The notes: a model not told the origin generated them from the letters alone. A stretch of DNA of 64,000 nucleotides from Nyssa sinensis (GCA_008638375.1 CM018051.1:11314387-11378386), one strand, 5' to 3'. Counted from the stretch's first letter, positions 1 through 14,331 are shown. Numbers and translations: made by a program.

Positions 1-3000
1 CCACTTCACAACATCAAGAGAGTCCCCTGATTCTGTTTGCTCAGCTTGCCGGCCTGTCACAAGCTCTAATAAGACTACACCAAAGCTGTATGTGTCCATT
101 TGTTCAGTGGCTTTTTTACTGTATCCATATTCTGCAATCAAACAACAGAACTAATAAGAAATTTTCTAAGTTCATTTCAACAGTAGCAATTATATCCATA
201 TGAAACTTGATTTACAAAGATAATGACAATTGTGTTCATGAATTGCTTGACCATGATGCGGGTGTGTTTGGAAGCAACTGCAGGAAAATCCATTTAAAGT
301 ATTTATTGATTAGAACTAAATATTATATTGAATTTCTATTGAAAATTCTAGTTTATTTTCCATTTTTGATAATTGTAGTTTTGTTCCCAAACCAAGTGCT
401 ACCATACTGAGAGAAAAGGGTTTTCTCAGAGTTCTTTTTCTTTCTTTTTCCCCATTGTTTTTGGATTGGAAAAGCCTGTTCTGAAGGGAGAAGACAACAA
501 TTATTTGGTTGAGAAGGTAGAAGACAACAATTATTTGGTTGAGTAAACAGACCAAGCAGTCTAATATCAAGAAGAATTCTTACAGGATATTTCCTCTAAA
601 CCCTATTAATGGATGGTTTCAAAAGACATCAACAGTTACAACTAAAAGGAATTTATGTGATGTTAATCCATATGGAATTTACTTAGCAACCATATAAAAT
701 AGAAAGAGTAACAGCAACTTTGGCTTAAATTCTGCAGACACATCAATAAAATTACAATTGTATAGCAAGAAATTTATATCAACAGTTGATAAATTGTATA
801 AAGTTTCCGCACCTGGCGCCGTGTAACAGGAAAATGAAGATTCTGATGCCAAGGATGACTGAAATGCAGTTTCTCCTACAATCCGATCAAGAGCTAAATC
901 TGTGAGCTTTGGTTCAAAATCCGAATCCAAAAGAATGTTCCTCGATTTAACATCTCTGTGAAGTATGTGTGGAACATAATCCTTGTGAAGGTATGCTAAT
1001 CCTTGAGCAACTCCAATAGCAATCTTCAACCTAACACTCCATGGCAACTCAAAATCCGGTCTGCAGATCAAATCTCCAAGACTCCCTTTCTGTAAATATT
1101 CGTAAATCAGAAAGATTGCATCATCTGAATGGCAAAAGCCCAGAATTTTGATGATGTTCTTATGCCTGATCTTGGCCAATGTCTTGATCTCAGCCCTCAA
1201 AGATTGGCTTCCAAAATTCAGTATCTTCTTTACAGCAACAAGTTCACCGCTTGGTAAGCTTACAATGTAAACTCTACCAAAAACTCCACCATTTCCTACT
1301 GCACTTTTCTCATCCATTGCCACAATCAAATCATGTTCAGTCACTCTAAGAGGGTAAAAGAAAATCGATCGCCAAATACCCATTTGAGATTTCCACTTAG
1401 TATATCTACGCATCACATAAATCCCAGCAACAATAATCAGAATTCCAACTGCTAACGCAATAGAGATCAGGGCAGAGACCAGTTTTGATAGACCAACCAT
1501 TTTGTGACTCTGGTTGTCATCAGAACAAGAATTGGGTAATCCTGGACCACATAGGCCTGGATTTCCTTGCAGAAATGAAGCTGGAAGGCCTGATATCAGA
1601 GAGAATGGAACTCTACCTGACAGCCGATTGAAGGACACATTAAAGAGAGCAAGCTTCAAGTTTTGGAGCTCTTGTGGGATGGAACCAGTGATATTGTTCT
1701 CCGAAAGGTCAAGGTAAGTTAGGACTGGCAATTCAGCAAGTGATGATGGTATTTCACCAACAAGACTGTTATCTGCCAAAGACAATGAGACTAGTTTCTT
1801 GCATTTTTTCAGCTCTGGAATTCGACCAGAAAGTGAATTGTGGGAGAGATTTATGATGCTCATAACGGGTGAATCGCAAAAATTTGGAGGAATTTCGCCA
1901 TATAACCCATTAAGAGATGCAGAGAATCTATACAAGCTTCTAACCATACCAAAACCCTGAGGAATCTTACTAGTAAAGCTATTGTTATCTATCTGAACTT
2001 GCTCCAATTGAGCAGCCAACGATATTGTATCAGGTATTTCTCCAGAGAATCTATTGTTTTCAGCTCTAATGAGCTTTATTTTTGGCAATGACCATAACCC
2101 GTTTGGGAAATCCCCAGAAAAAACATTGTTCTGAACTTGAAACCTATCAAGATTCAAGCAATCAGTGATAGAATTGTTGGGTATTGAACCATTGAAGAAA
2201 TTTGTATAGAGACTGAGGTTTATAAGGCCTTTCGCATTACAAACACCATTTGGGAATGACCCAGAAAGCTTGTTCTGCGAAACATCAAAGGACAGCAAGT
2301 TTGTGAAAGAAAACCCTAGTTTCTGAGGTACCCCACCAGTTAGATTGTTCTGAGAAAGGTCTAAAATTGCCAAACCAACCAAACCCACAAAGGTTTCAGG
2401 AATTGAACCATAAAAACCAGAGCTTTGTAACAAAAGCTTCTCAAGTTTATAAAGCTTTCCAATATCACTAGGAATCTCACTGATCAAGAATGCATTTTGG
2501 GACAAATCAAGCACTATAAGCTCAGTGAAATTGGCAAAAACCAAAGGAATGCTACCTGAAAGCAAGTTGCTTCCCAGATTGAGAACTTGAAGGTTCTTCA
2601 ATGAGCCAATGCCTTCTGGGATCTTTCCTTCAAGATGGTTTCTGCTGAAATCAAGCGCTCTCAATGACCCAAACTGAGAAATCTGATCTGGGATTGTACC
2701 CCAAATCAGATTGTTGCTGAGATTCAGAGTCTCCAGTGAACCACACTGTGAGAGATGAAGAGGAATCGGTTGGTTGAAGAGGTTGCCAGCAAGATTGAGA
2801 TGGGTAAGACTGGGAAGTTTACAAATGGATGATGAGATTTCACCAGAGAAGTTTAAGCTTTGAAGGTTGAGAGAAAATATAGTGGAGGAAAGTGACGCTG
2901 TGCAGGTGACTCCAGTCCAGTTACAATGATGGGTGGATGTGTTGTTAGACCAGCTTGAAAGATGGTTCATGGGGTCTTGAATGGAGGCCTTGAAGGTGAG

Positions 3001-3090
3001 AAGGATGTCTGCTTCAGATGAAGCACAGCTGAGAATGAAGAATGAGAAAGTTAGAGAGAGAAAGAGTGTAAATGTGCAGGTGGTAGCCAT
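1..3090 (-). CDS. LRR receptor-like kinase, predicted pseudokinase (At5g06940 type), partial at 3' end
   Basis: Two coding exons are visible on the minus strand: 3090-813, then intron 812-132 (GT-AG), then 131-1, which runs off the window. Splicing joins codon CCA+G to AA and gives the kinase motif CYTAPEYGYSKKATEQ followed by YSFGVVLLELVTGR. From the ATG at 3090: signal peptide about 1-23, about 18 leucine-rich repeats (about 65-500), one transmembrane segment about 537-560, then a kinase domain from about 595. The ATP-binding lysine (VAVKK) and HRDVKSRN are present, but DFG reads DLA (in LTDLAL) and the glycine loop is VGNGGVFGRVY. Proteins of this family are already described as probably inactive, acting at the plasma membrane as receptors or co-receptors. 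An upstream in-frame ATG at 3135 would add 15 residues before the hydrophobic signal; I prefer 3090 because the signal peptide starts there. The C-terminus lies left of the window. Confidence 0.93.
132..812 (-). other. Intron of the LRR receptor-like kinase gene
   Basis: GT at 812-811 and AG at 133-132 on the minus strand; the intron interrupts the glutamate codon of the APE motif. It contains a short direct duplication (a 25-base unit at about 491-515 and 518-542, core ACAACAATTATTTGGTTGAG). Nothing coding is seen in it. Confidence 0.85.
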
Positions 3091-3360
3091 TGGAGGAGGC
3101 TGAGAGACTGGGAGCTTGGCTGTGTGTTGTATCAATCTTTTCTATGTATTTGTGAAGTGTGACTTAAAAGAGTGACTCAGAGGCAATGGATGACTATATT
3201 TTGATGGATTCAACTCTTCATCCCTTCAAGGGCATGTATGCAAATTTGCAAAAGAAACAAAAGTCAATCAAAATAAGGGGGAATTCTTAGCAAAAGAAAA
3301 TTATGATAATGTTTTTATGTATTTTAACACAATTAAAAGCTGAGTAATGTTATATGTTAT
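3091..3360 (-). promoter_or_regulatory. Upstream region of the LRR kinase gene
   Basis: This is the 5' flank of the minus-strand receptor gene. A weak TATA-like stretch (AAATATAG read on the minus strand) lies near 3193-3202, about 105 bases before the chosen start codon. No stronger element is evident. An (AT)n tract follows at about 3352-3376. Confidence 0.3.
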
Positions 3361-6300
3361 ATATATATATATATAAAATTCATTTTCTCTTCTTATTTTT
3401 TGTGTTTCTCACCAGTCACCACCTTTGAAACTCATCATAAGACCTATCATTGGGACCCACTGATGCGATAGTAAAGTGACTAAAATGGTAGAAATAAGTG
3501 AACTCTGACCTTATATTGTTCAAAAATTGTCTTTATGAGTTTATGTTGCCTAAAAAGCTTTGAAATGTGCTTAAAAGTTTTTATTCTATTGAGAAAAAAT
3601 GTAAATCTTTTGTCATCAATGTATGTTCTGAGAGAATCCTAAGGAACAGTGGATTATAGGGAAAGGGGACTTGACCTTCCACCTACCAATAAACACTTTA
3701 TTCAAAAGGGTAGGAGTGGCTACAGTATATATCACATGCATAGAAGATTTTGTGTGTCAAAGTCGCCCTTCTTTTTGTAATTCATCAAAACATCCTCTGT
3801 ATCAAGGCATATATATATTGACATTTCATAGAAGTTTAGAGATCCTTGGGCCCATTGTATTAAATGGCACTCACTCTTTGTATCAGCCTAAGCTAAGGCA
3901 TCTAAGGACTTAAAGTTGGGGTTTTAGGTTAAAATCTTATGCTTGATCAATTTTTTTTTTTAAAAAAGGGATAAAAATGGAGCTCTTTTATAAAATAAAA
4001 TAATTATACCCCAAATTTAATAATTTCATTGACAACCCTCAAAGGACATAAATATAATTTAAAAAAAAATTAAATCAATAATATTATCTATTTTTATTGA
4101 ACATAGTCTTGACTATCTTTTTCTTTGTTATTCTTTTAAATAAACAAGCGATAATAAAATTTGAAAGACGAAATTCAAGATTTTTTTGAAAATTAAGACT
4201 GGAGCTCATAGTTTTACTTTCAAACTCTTGTAGTATGAGTCTCTTGTACAAAACTATCCTTTTAAATATACAATTTTACTTCCAACATGGTTTACTAATT
4301 AAATTAGTTGACATCTTTAATCACTAAACAATGTTACTTGTGCTTTATATGTAATAAAAAAATTCTTTTAAAATGAACACTTTTCTTATATATATTTTAT
4401 GTATTGGATTTATGTTGTCAAGTGTCAACTGGTACTAAAAGTAGCAACAAACTAAAATAAGTTTTTATTATTATGTTTTTTTTATTTTACCATAACAGAT
4501 AATGTATAATTAACACTCTTATAATTAATATTTAATAAATTAATAATTTTTAAGGAATCGACTTGATTCCATAGTATATAATTAATAATTTTATTACTTA
4601 ATAACTAATATTTTAAAAAAAAATCTTTTATAATATTAATTATTAGAAAGATAAGATAATTATACATTTACTGATACATATATATCCCATTTATAATATA
4701 TTTTGGCCATTATATTTGTAAATTTTATTAAATATAGCGTAAGTAAAAAAATTATGACATGAATAAATATAAAAATATAACTTCTTTAATTTAAAAGAAT
4801 ATTATAAATTTTTATATACCTTAAGTTGAATAATATATGTATTTTTTTATAAAAGATTAAAATGTTGTTAAAAAAATAAATATGAGGACTCTTTTTATTT
4901 CCAAATTTATATACATATATAAAATAATTTTTATTTATAAAATTTATAATTAATAATTAATATAAAAAAATCTAAAATCTGTTAATTATAAGAAAATTAA
5001 CTATAGTTGATTCTGAATTAAAACATATATATATATATAATTATAAGAAAATTGAGTATAGTTAATTCTGAATTAATACACATGTATATATATATGTCAT
5101 GATGTAATGAAAAATATTGTCCAATAAATACGGAAGAACAAATGAATAAATGTGAAAACTGTAGGTGTACGAGTGTAATAAGGGCAAAGATACTAATTGT
5201 AGAGGTCAGAGGGGACTTATAGCCATGGACTACCCGTGACTGCTTTGAAAAATGACAAGAGACTGAGCCTGTCAAGTCAGAGAGACAAAAGTCTACACGG
5301 CACGTGCCAGCATTGGAACTATTTTTAGAGAGAAATTTTTACATCAACCGGGTCACGAATCTGGTTAATAACACCATCCAGTTTTAACCGAATATTTCCT
5401 TTTGGGTCGACAAAAAGCAACTCCGGTCCTAAAATGATCCTAAGGTTATTTTCACAGAGAAACTTTTAAAAAGTTACTCCAATCATAATAAGTTTTTTCA
5501 GAATTTTAAATTTTTTATTATTTTTTAATAAAAAACAATAAGTTTATAGTAGAAAAATTTTAATTTGGTGAGGGACTTTTGTTCACGTGTTTCTCTCTCC
5601 TCAAATGCAGTAACTATGAATGACTTTTCACACAACAAAAAGTCAATTAAAGAGTCTATTAAAGCACTCTTTTATTATTTTTACTCTCTATTTGATCTAA
5701 AGAGCTCCTTTAGAAACCCTTTGGAGATGTTCTTATTGGATTCATAAATTAAGTCAATTGATCGGATTCGTGCCGAAGTTTCTCATTTTTAACATATATG
5801 ACATGAGCCCAACTTGCCAAACGAATCTTATCATTCGGTCAAATTCAAAAATTTTAGTTTGGGTGAGTCAAATTACAGGTATAAAAATATAGATGGTATA
5901 TACAAAATTATATATATATAAAAGGGGACCAATTCCTATTTTGTTAAAAAAAATTAACAAAATTAGTAGTAAAAAATAAAATATTTAAATTTTTTAGAAG
6001 GTTAAATAGTAGTTATTAAAATTTAGAATGATCCATATGAATATATAAAAGAATTGAGAGGTCAAGTCCTATTTTATTAAAAAAAATCTAATAAAATTAT
6101 GGATAAAAAATATAATATCCAACTCCCCTATGTCCTCCTTGGATCTGTAATTGCCACCAATTACATCTTGTTTTATAGGTAGGATTTTTTTCTTTTTTGG
6201 TTTTTTAAAAGTAGAAATTTTATTCAAATAACATGATATTATAGGCTGAATTTATAAATAACATTGTTCATGTAAAAACTTCTCCAACATATACATGCAC

Positions 6301-7600
6301 AGGAGGTGTTTTTTAGTGTGTCTGGTGTAATACGTAACATTATGCCTTACTAATAATATTATCATATGTAATATGATTCATTAAAAAAATGATACACATT
6401 ATTTAATATTATACGAACTTGTATTCATTGATCTCGGATGTCGTGCATCCAAGAATTTTACAAATCAACTTGTGACACACTTATTAAGTTAACACGTTAA
6501 GTATTCATTGATTTAAATGTAATACATCAAAAACGATGAACGGTTTTTTTACTAATACGGCAAAATACTAATTTTTTACTTCATGCAGTCAAATTTTTTT
6601 AAAATCATTCAATTTTTTAGTTATTATTCAAATTCATACAATTTTTAAAAGCATTTTTTAAATAAATGTTTTTTATTTAAATTTTTTTTATCTAAAGTGA
6701 TCTTTTGACTAAAAATATGAAAACTTAAAAAATAATGAATTTTTTACATACTTAAAATTATATTAAACAAAATATCTTTTCAAAAACATATCTAAAGACG
6801 CCCTTCGAAAAGATGTCCACAAAAATTAGTAAAATTTGCATATAGCAAAAAAAAAAAAAAAGGCATGAATTTGAAGAATTTAAAAATAAAATGCATGGTG
6901 GCAGCAATACACCGTCCATTAAAGAATGGTGGCATGCAGATGCATTGGCAAGTTAATTTACAGTAGTGCAGACAAACTTGTCGTGCGGTCACTTTCTATC
7001 TACTTTGCTTACATTAGATCTGTCTCTGGTCTTGGAAAGGTCACCCGCTTTTGGCGCCGATAGATACCCCTGCTACAAGGTTCTCTGCCTCAGCACCCAT
7101 TTGATTTGTTTACATTGTTATGAAAAAGTGATTTTGAATAATTAACTGGGTAAAATTACAGTATTGTTTATAATATCATTTTAAAAATAACTTAAAGTGA
7201 AAAAGTAATTTTTACCTAAAAGTAAAAAAAATAAAAAAGTATATTTGATAACTTTTACTTAAAATGTGATTTCAATTTTAATGTTTTGTAGGCATATTAA
7301 TGATATAATTAATATGGTGAGATTACTTAGGTTGTGGTATCTCACATCTCCTAGTGCCCATTATCTTAAAGATACTGATATATCATGATTTGATGGAATT
7401 ATGTAGGACATGACATATGCTTTCAAAGGTATTTTCATTATTTATGTCACTAAAGTAATCCATTCCCGATATATTAATGTATGGAGTACGAAAACAGTAA
7501 ATGCTGAATTAAGTCTCGTCTTCTGTGTATTATCGACTTTAGAATATATAAAAATTATTATTTATGAATATCTTTAAATCTTTACTTTCATAACTATTAT
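3361..7600. other. AT-rich intergenic DNA without a supportable gene
   Basis: Only short random open frames (60-85 codons) occur. A diverged tandem duplication sits at about 4985-5094 (two units of about 52-58 bases with ATTATAAGAAAATT and TTCTGAATTAA, each ending in an AT run). A stretch near 5700-5745 ends in TTGGAGATGTTCTTA, which resembles the end of a GAGCATCTCCAA-type MITE, but I could not match a left end. A poly-A run lies at about 6847-6861. Confidence 0.5.
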
Positions 7601-7609
7601 GAACATTCG

Positions 7610-7938
7610 CAGCAGTCTAGTTAAAGCATTCTATTAGCTAAAATAAAGTATCAAACTCGAAAAATAAAACTCCAACAGACTAGCTAAATTACTAGCTATC
7701 ACCCTAGTAAGAAATAATTAGCGATTTTGCCTCTCTAAATTCTAACACTTCATCCAACAGTCTATTTTATTTAAATTTTAACAGTGTAGTGTGATGCATT
7801 ACAAGATTGTTGACTTTTGTTTCAAATTTAGATTGAATGGTTAAAATAGAGAATGGTGTTGGAGTTGACTTTCAAAAAGTGATTAGGTAAAATAGAAATT
7901 GAAGGTTTTTAGCTAAGATTTTGGCTAGCATTGCTGAA
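7610..7938. mobile_element. Probable degraded MITE with subterminal GCTAGC/TAGCTAA motifs
   Basis: The left end (CAGCAGTCTAG) and the right end (CTAGCATTGCTG) are roughly complementary. TTAGCTAA-like motifs follow inward on both sides. Length is about 330 bases. No convincing target duplication was found, so the borders are approximate. Confidence 0.35.
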
Positions 7939-8979
7939 AATGCTATAATTTTACTCAGCTTAAGAAATCTACAGCTTATAAATAAGGTTATAAGGTATGC
8001 CTTCAATTTATGTTTAACTCTTCTATTAAATTATTATATTTGTTTATTCATTAACTTTATCATCGGAACAACTACCATAAAAGTCTTTCCGATAACCATC
8101 TGACCTTGAGTTCTTGATAAACAATTTAGAAAATAAATTGTCGAGACAAAAAAAAATGTGCAACATCAGTTACTTACAAGTGTGAGCTTGAATTTTCATT
8201 GTATAATATGGTTTTAGAATTAGTTCAAAGAAACACAAATGTATGCTAATCCATTTACCGAAAATATAATGCGAGTTTGGATCCAAGTGTTGAGGAAATA
8301 TTATTTAAAATAATTATGAAATAATTTTTTTCCTTTTTTTGATAAAAGCATTGTGTATATATAAAATAGATATTATATATTACACATAAATTAATATATA
8401 TTATATATCATATATAATATCATAGATAAATAAATATATTAAAAGGTATGGCCATAGGTCTTTAAGTGCCTAGCGTTTGTATGTTTGAATATGGGCAATA
8501 GGTTGCTTGAAATGCGCGTTATCATTTGATATTTTAAATTTTAAAGAATTGATTATTAAAAATTAAATTATGAGTCTATTTGTATATATTAAACCATGTG
8601 TAATTGATGGGCTAAGAGATTAAAAAAATATAAAAAGTCAAAACGAATTTTCAAAATTTGATTTTTTATAGTTTCTTCCAACTAGGGTTTTACTTGCGGG
8701 TTACATGGTAAAACTTGGTTTGAAAAATGCAGCAAACACCACATAATTTTGTTTTCTAAATGAGTTGTCACATTTGTATTAGTTATTCACTTTATGAATT
8801 ATGATGTGATGTATATTAAATATAATACTATCAAGTCATTTGAGAAGTTGCTCTTGAAATTATTATTAGAATCAAGTCGCCTTCTGTCATAGTAATTTTA
8901 GAAACAGTTGATATAGTTATTTATGTCATCAAATACATTTAAAAATAAAAGAAATCAAATTTATTTTGACAATAAAATT

Positions 8980-10125
8980 ATCCACTATTTGGAAAGTCGT
9001 TCATGAATAATTCAAATTCTGTAAAGTTTGATTTATTTAATAAATAAGTCAAGTTTAAACATATTTTAAAATTATTAATTTGTTGAGTTTGATTTAAACT
9101 CGACTTGATGAGGTAATAAGTATTATAAAAAGAAATTAAGTTATTTGAATTTAGCTCACAATTAATTCAAATAGAAATGTGTTCGAAATCGGCTTAAGTC
9201 ATAAATAAATCAAACTAAGCTTGAACAACTAATGTTAGTCTTGACTCGATTTGCTTATAACCCTAGTGATGAATAATACTTATAATCGATTTGTTGGGCC
9301 AAGTATAGTTGTATATATATTTTTTTATATTTTTCAAAAATTATAATGTTAACGAGTTGAATTAATAGATTCTTTAAGGATAATCTCTCTATTTGAGTTT
9401 GACCTTAGGTTCTTTAAGGATAATCAAGTTTGGGTTCTCTATTTGAATTTGAGCTTTGAGTAGTTTTTTTTTAAGATAATTCTAGAGTCACGGTGATTAA
9501 ACTGGGAAAAAATAGAAAATAATAGATGAAAATAATAATTAATATTATATTAGATATTAAGAAATTTCAGAAGATTAGGAAAAAGAATTGAATTTATATC
9601 AATGTATTGTAATGTAATTCCGGTCAAGATAACACTAAAATAATAGAAAAGATGAAATGAGATTTAATGGCTGAAAGCCCATTTAAAATGATTATTAAAA
9701 TACAAAAATAAAAAGATTGAGTCACATTGGTAGTATCCCAATGATATTATTTACTCATTTTCAAAAAGAAGCATAGAGTTCAAGTTTTTGATAGAAATAT
9801 TAAATATGTCGAGTTACTTGAGCTCAATTCTTAATCGGTTCAGTTAGAAACTCATATAAACTCGACTTGTAAGATAAATAAGTTAAAATTAAACATATTT
9901 TAAAATTCGTTAATCTACTAAACTCGACTCAAAAAGTCAATAAGTAATTTAATATTAATATAAAATATCAAGTTAGTCGAAGTCGACTTGCGATTGACTC
10001 GATTAAAGACTTGTACGAGATTAACTCAAAAAATAAATAATTCAAACTTAATCATAATTTCAAACTCATTTATTTTAATAAATTAAAATTAAATAACTCA
10101 CTATTCACCTTAACTTGACTGTTTA
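8980..10125. repeat. Degraded dispersed repeats rich in GACTCGA motifs
   Basis: At least two related AT-rich stretches (about 8990-9265 and 9780-10125) share the pattern AACTCGACTTG, AACATATTTTAAAATT, ATTAACTCGATT and AAACTCATTTATTTTA. A third relative lies at 11262-11595. They look like old copies of the plant elements whose ends read GAGTCGAG...TTTACAGCCCTA. Borders are blurred by decay. Confidence 0.4.
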
Positions 10126-11261
10126 AAACACTAGTTTTCCTGAGGAAAAGAAGAGGGAGATTACTAGAAAGATTAATAACATTGATCCTAGCAATTAGTT
10201 AATTAAGCTTTATAAAAAAAAAAAAAAAAACTTTGTGGGGTCCACTGAGTCTCAGCAGAGGAAGAAATAAATTGATGATGGTTTCACTTTCAAAAGCTTG
10301 AGCACAAGAGCAATGAATTCCACCATGCATGCTTCTTAAATTTATGGATCCACCTGTGGCTCAGTCAAAGCTGCATCTAAATGATTTGTGATGATACTTT
10401 CTTGACCCAAACAATGAGGTATTTTATGAAAATTATTTTATTTTCTGAATGACTACACAATTTTTCTCTTTCCTTTTTTTTTTTTTTAGAACAGTAAGAA
10501 CTTCCAAAGATTTTTTAGGGTTTATTTGATTATGATCCTAACAACCTGATTAAGCTCAAGTCTGTAATAATATATATATATATGTATATAGTTTGTTATT
10601 TATTCAATAATTTTTTTTTTAATTTTTGATAACAGAAAACCCTTCTAAGGATCAAGTCTATTGACAGTTAAAGGCTTTCGATCAATGACTATCTCTAGAA
10701 AGTAATTCCTAAATGCGTCAAACCGTTCATTAACTCTACTCATCAAATAAATCACGAACTTACGTAACGAGAAACAGTCGAATACACACCAGACAGGTTT
10801 TTCGTCTACTATCTAACCTCTTATTCCTTATCAACTGCTGTACATCGGATGGGCCAATAATTTTTTATTAGTCATAGGAAGCGGTTGAAGTCAAAAAGCT
10901 GTCATGCACACGCACCAAGGGAATGGTATATCCGTACTATATAAATTGGTAAAAAAGTGGGGGCATGGTGAAAATGTCTATACATTCTTGTCGACTTTTT
11001 AATAGCATTTTGACTATTCTACCCCCAAAAAAAATTAAAAAAAAAGTGAGAAAAAGGTGAAAGACAACCATTATTGCAGCATCCCATAAACAAAATCTCA
11101 GAGAGAAAAAATTGATGCCAAATTTATTCAGAACAGGGGTGTTACATTCAATTGTGCAGTTTGAATTATTCATGTTAATTAAATTATAAACTTTTAAATT
11201 TTACTGATTGAAGATAACATTCATCTTGTCTAACATTGAACTATAGTATTTGACTATGAGA

Positions 11262-11595
11262 AGTAGGGTCTTAATATGAAATTAAGTCATTCGAAATTGA
11301 CTTGATGAAACGTTTATTTAAAATAAATAAATCTAATTTAAACATATTTTAATACTTGTTAATTTATTAAGTTTGACTCAAGTTTAATTTATAAATAAAA
11401 AATAGTCTAATATCATATAAAAAAAATTAAGTTACTTGAATTCAACTTTGCAATTAACTCAATTAGAAGATCTCAAAAATTTAAAAAGTGAAACTTGAAG
11501 ATAATTTGAAACTCATTTATTTTAGTATATTTTAGTGAGCCAAACTTAAATAACTTACCACTCGACTCGACTCGACTCATTTACATCTCTAACTG
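11262..11595. mobile_element. Degraded hAT-like MITE ending in CGACTCATTTACATCTCTAA
   Basis: The right end carries four GACTC units followed by ATTTACATCTCTAAC. The left end (AGTAGGGTCTTAATATGAAATTAAG) is a rough inverse of it (AGTTAGAGATGTAAATGAGTCG). The interior matches the dispersed copies at 8980-10125. I saw no clear target duplication, so the superfamily is an inference from the end pattern. Confidence 0.4.
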
Positions 11596-12747
11596 AAAGT
11601 TGATAATATTTAGTCAAGATAAAAAGTTATTCAAATTTTAATTTCTTGAATTTATTAAACTTATAATAATTCAATTTAAACAAATTGAGTTGACAATGTT
11701 CAGCTCATTGTTTTAAAAATGTTTTTTTTTACTAATTTAAAAATTCAATTTGAAATCAAAACTTTTGATCTTATTTTCGAATTAGAAAGTTTATGTTTTT
11801 AAAATATTTTTCTACCAAATTTCAAAGAATTTGCCAGATTTTTTCTCAAATATATGCCTAAATTCATTAAAAAAAATAGTATATAAAAAAGAACGCTTTT
11901 CCTAAATTTCAAATTCATTTTTTTTTTCATATCTAACTTTTTTTAATCATATTTTATCCTATTCAAATTAAGATGACCTAATTAAAAAATGATTTTATGT
12001 ATTTTAAACAGATCATGGCTCAACTTCTTAATAAATTCAAATTTCTAAATATGAAGTTGAAGAGATTTTACCAAATTACATCTTTAAATTGTTGTATACA
12101 TCCAACTTAAATCTTATAAGACTAGTCCAATGCATAAAACTTTTGTTATTATAAAATAAATCTTACATAAATTTCAATGAATAACAAAAATACAGAATAG
12201 CTAAGGCTTTTAAGACATTTTTACTTGCTACATTTGGCAGGATTAGTTCAACTAATAAGGTTCGAGAATAAATAACTATGTCCCAAGACAACCAAGATGT
12301 CTCATTGGTTCAAGCAACACTAAAAAGGAGATTTTTTTAATGGATCGGATACATTATGTATTAATTTGTTTATTTATTAACACTTTATAATATGTATTAC
12401 GTTTTACAAAAATTATACATCAAAATATTATTAAAAAAATAAGTTTCCACATAACCCATTTAAGAATTCCTCTTAAAAACAAGCAAGTTTCTATCATTTA
12501 AGAAAAAAAAAAGGTTTGAGTCGTGACATATGCTCACAATTGAAAAGGTGCCACCCCTTTGTAGATTTCTTTCCAACCCATCAAGCCAAACATGGGCCGC
12601 ATGCTTGTCTTACCTTAAGGACAAGTGACCCTTTGTCACCTACTTGACTGCCCATGTTATCCCATTATTGCCCTTAAAAAGGTCAATATGTCATAATCAT
12701 ATAAGGAAATCCAAGAAGGTTATGACAATGGAAAATCCAAATTAACC

Positions 12748-12996
12748 GGTACCCACTATTTTTCCCAAATAAAAAGTCAATAGTGGGTAATAAAGAAATA
12801 GAAAAATTAATATATATATATATATATATAATTTGGTACCCACTATTTTGCCCAAATAAAAAGTCAATGGTGGGTAATAAAGAAATAGAAAAATTAATAT
12901 ATATATATATATATATAATTTGGTACCCACTATTTTGCCCAAATAAAAAGTCAATGGTGGGTAATAATAGAAAAATTAATATATATATATATATAT
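12748..12996. repeat. 87-bp tandem repeat, about 2.9 copies, each with an AT microsatellite
   Basis: Units start with GGTACCCACTATTTT at 12748, 12835 and 12922. Each continues with CCCAAATAAAAAGTCAAT, GGTGGGTAATAA, AGAAATAGAAAAATTAAT and an (AT)n run. The third unit is shortened. ACCCACTATT and AATRGTGGGT within a unit are inverted and could pair. The open frames read from it on both strands are by-products of the repeat. Confidence 0.9.
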
Positions 12997-13438
12997 CTAT
13001 ATAGAAAGTAGATAAGTAGTTAAAGAATCAAACTTGTATTAACAACATGTTTGGATGGTCAATAACCAGTCAACCCTCTTCTTGGGCTCATCCATCCCTC
13101 CAAAATCATTGTAGTGTGTATATGCCTAGGAATTATGAAAAATAACTCTAATAGAATCCTTTAATTAAGCTAATCACTTGTTTTATTATTAAGTATCATT
13201 AGTAGTGCTGCCACAAAGTTTAGAATGTCAACCAATAGAAAGCAGTGTTCATTGATCCAAAAAAAAAAGTATTCAACCCTTGAAAGTGTCCAAACTTTTG
13301 TAACCTAATGAATATTTTAGTTGATCGAGATTGAGAAATGTTAAAAAAGTTTCTTGAAGCATTTCATTTTGTTCCTTCCAAAAAGCTTACACATAGTCTC
13401 ATAGTCAACATTTTAATATCAAAGCATGTGTGTGTTAG

Positions 13439-13538
<100 letters not shown>

Positions 13539-13744
13539 ATGGGAGTTGGTGCTGTTTGTAATATTCCCTAGAAAACAGGTTGCCAAGTCCCAACAATGGA
13601 TTGTAAGAATGGGATTTTGTCTTTGTTGAACAAACCAGACATGATAAGGTGGGCATGAGCCAAAAGTGCTGTAATCAATCAAAACTCACTTATTGCACTG
13701 AAGAAAGCTAAGTAGAACAATAATCCACACACTGAATATATAAG

Positions 13745-14068
13745 AACATGGCTTTTAGGGTGGGCACAATTTTATTAATTTTACTTGATTGGTTTTGGAC
13801 CTAAGAGAAAGAGAGGGGAAAAAAAAGTAACTTCCACCGTCAAAACTCAATAAATCAGATTCAATTATATATAGGTGCACATGGATCAGATTCTATCAGG
13901 TTAGAATAAAATTAGAATCGACTCAACCTTATACAATTTAGTAAAAAAAAACTAGAATCGAAACTACGAATTATTGAACCTGATCTAACTCGAGCCGAAC
14001 ATTTTCGAGTTGGGTTGATTTGGGTCATTTTTTTTTTTTAAATCTGTATCATACTCATACATCAAGCA

Positions 14069-14100
<32 letters not shown>

Positions 14101-14300
14101 TCTGTATTAATTCATACAGTTGCTCCTCAATTTTTTATTTTACTATTAGCTTTTTTGGTTGTCCTCAACTGCAGGATATGTGCATGTAACTATTAGAATA
14201 GAAAAGAAAAGGAAGAGTCAAAGGCAACACTGATCAAATAATGTAGCATCACATAAGAAATAATTTTATTATTAACTTGATATCTTTATATATTATATAC

Positions 14301-14331
<31 letters not shown>

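Noticed and set aside
1514..1717. Open frame opposite the LRR domain
   Set aside because: It is a shadow of the receptor gene on the other strand.
12742..13004. CRISPR-like array at the 87-bp tandem repeat
   Set aside because: The units are contiguous, with no unique spacers, and this is plant nuclear DNA.
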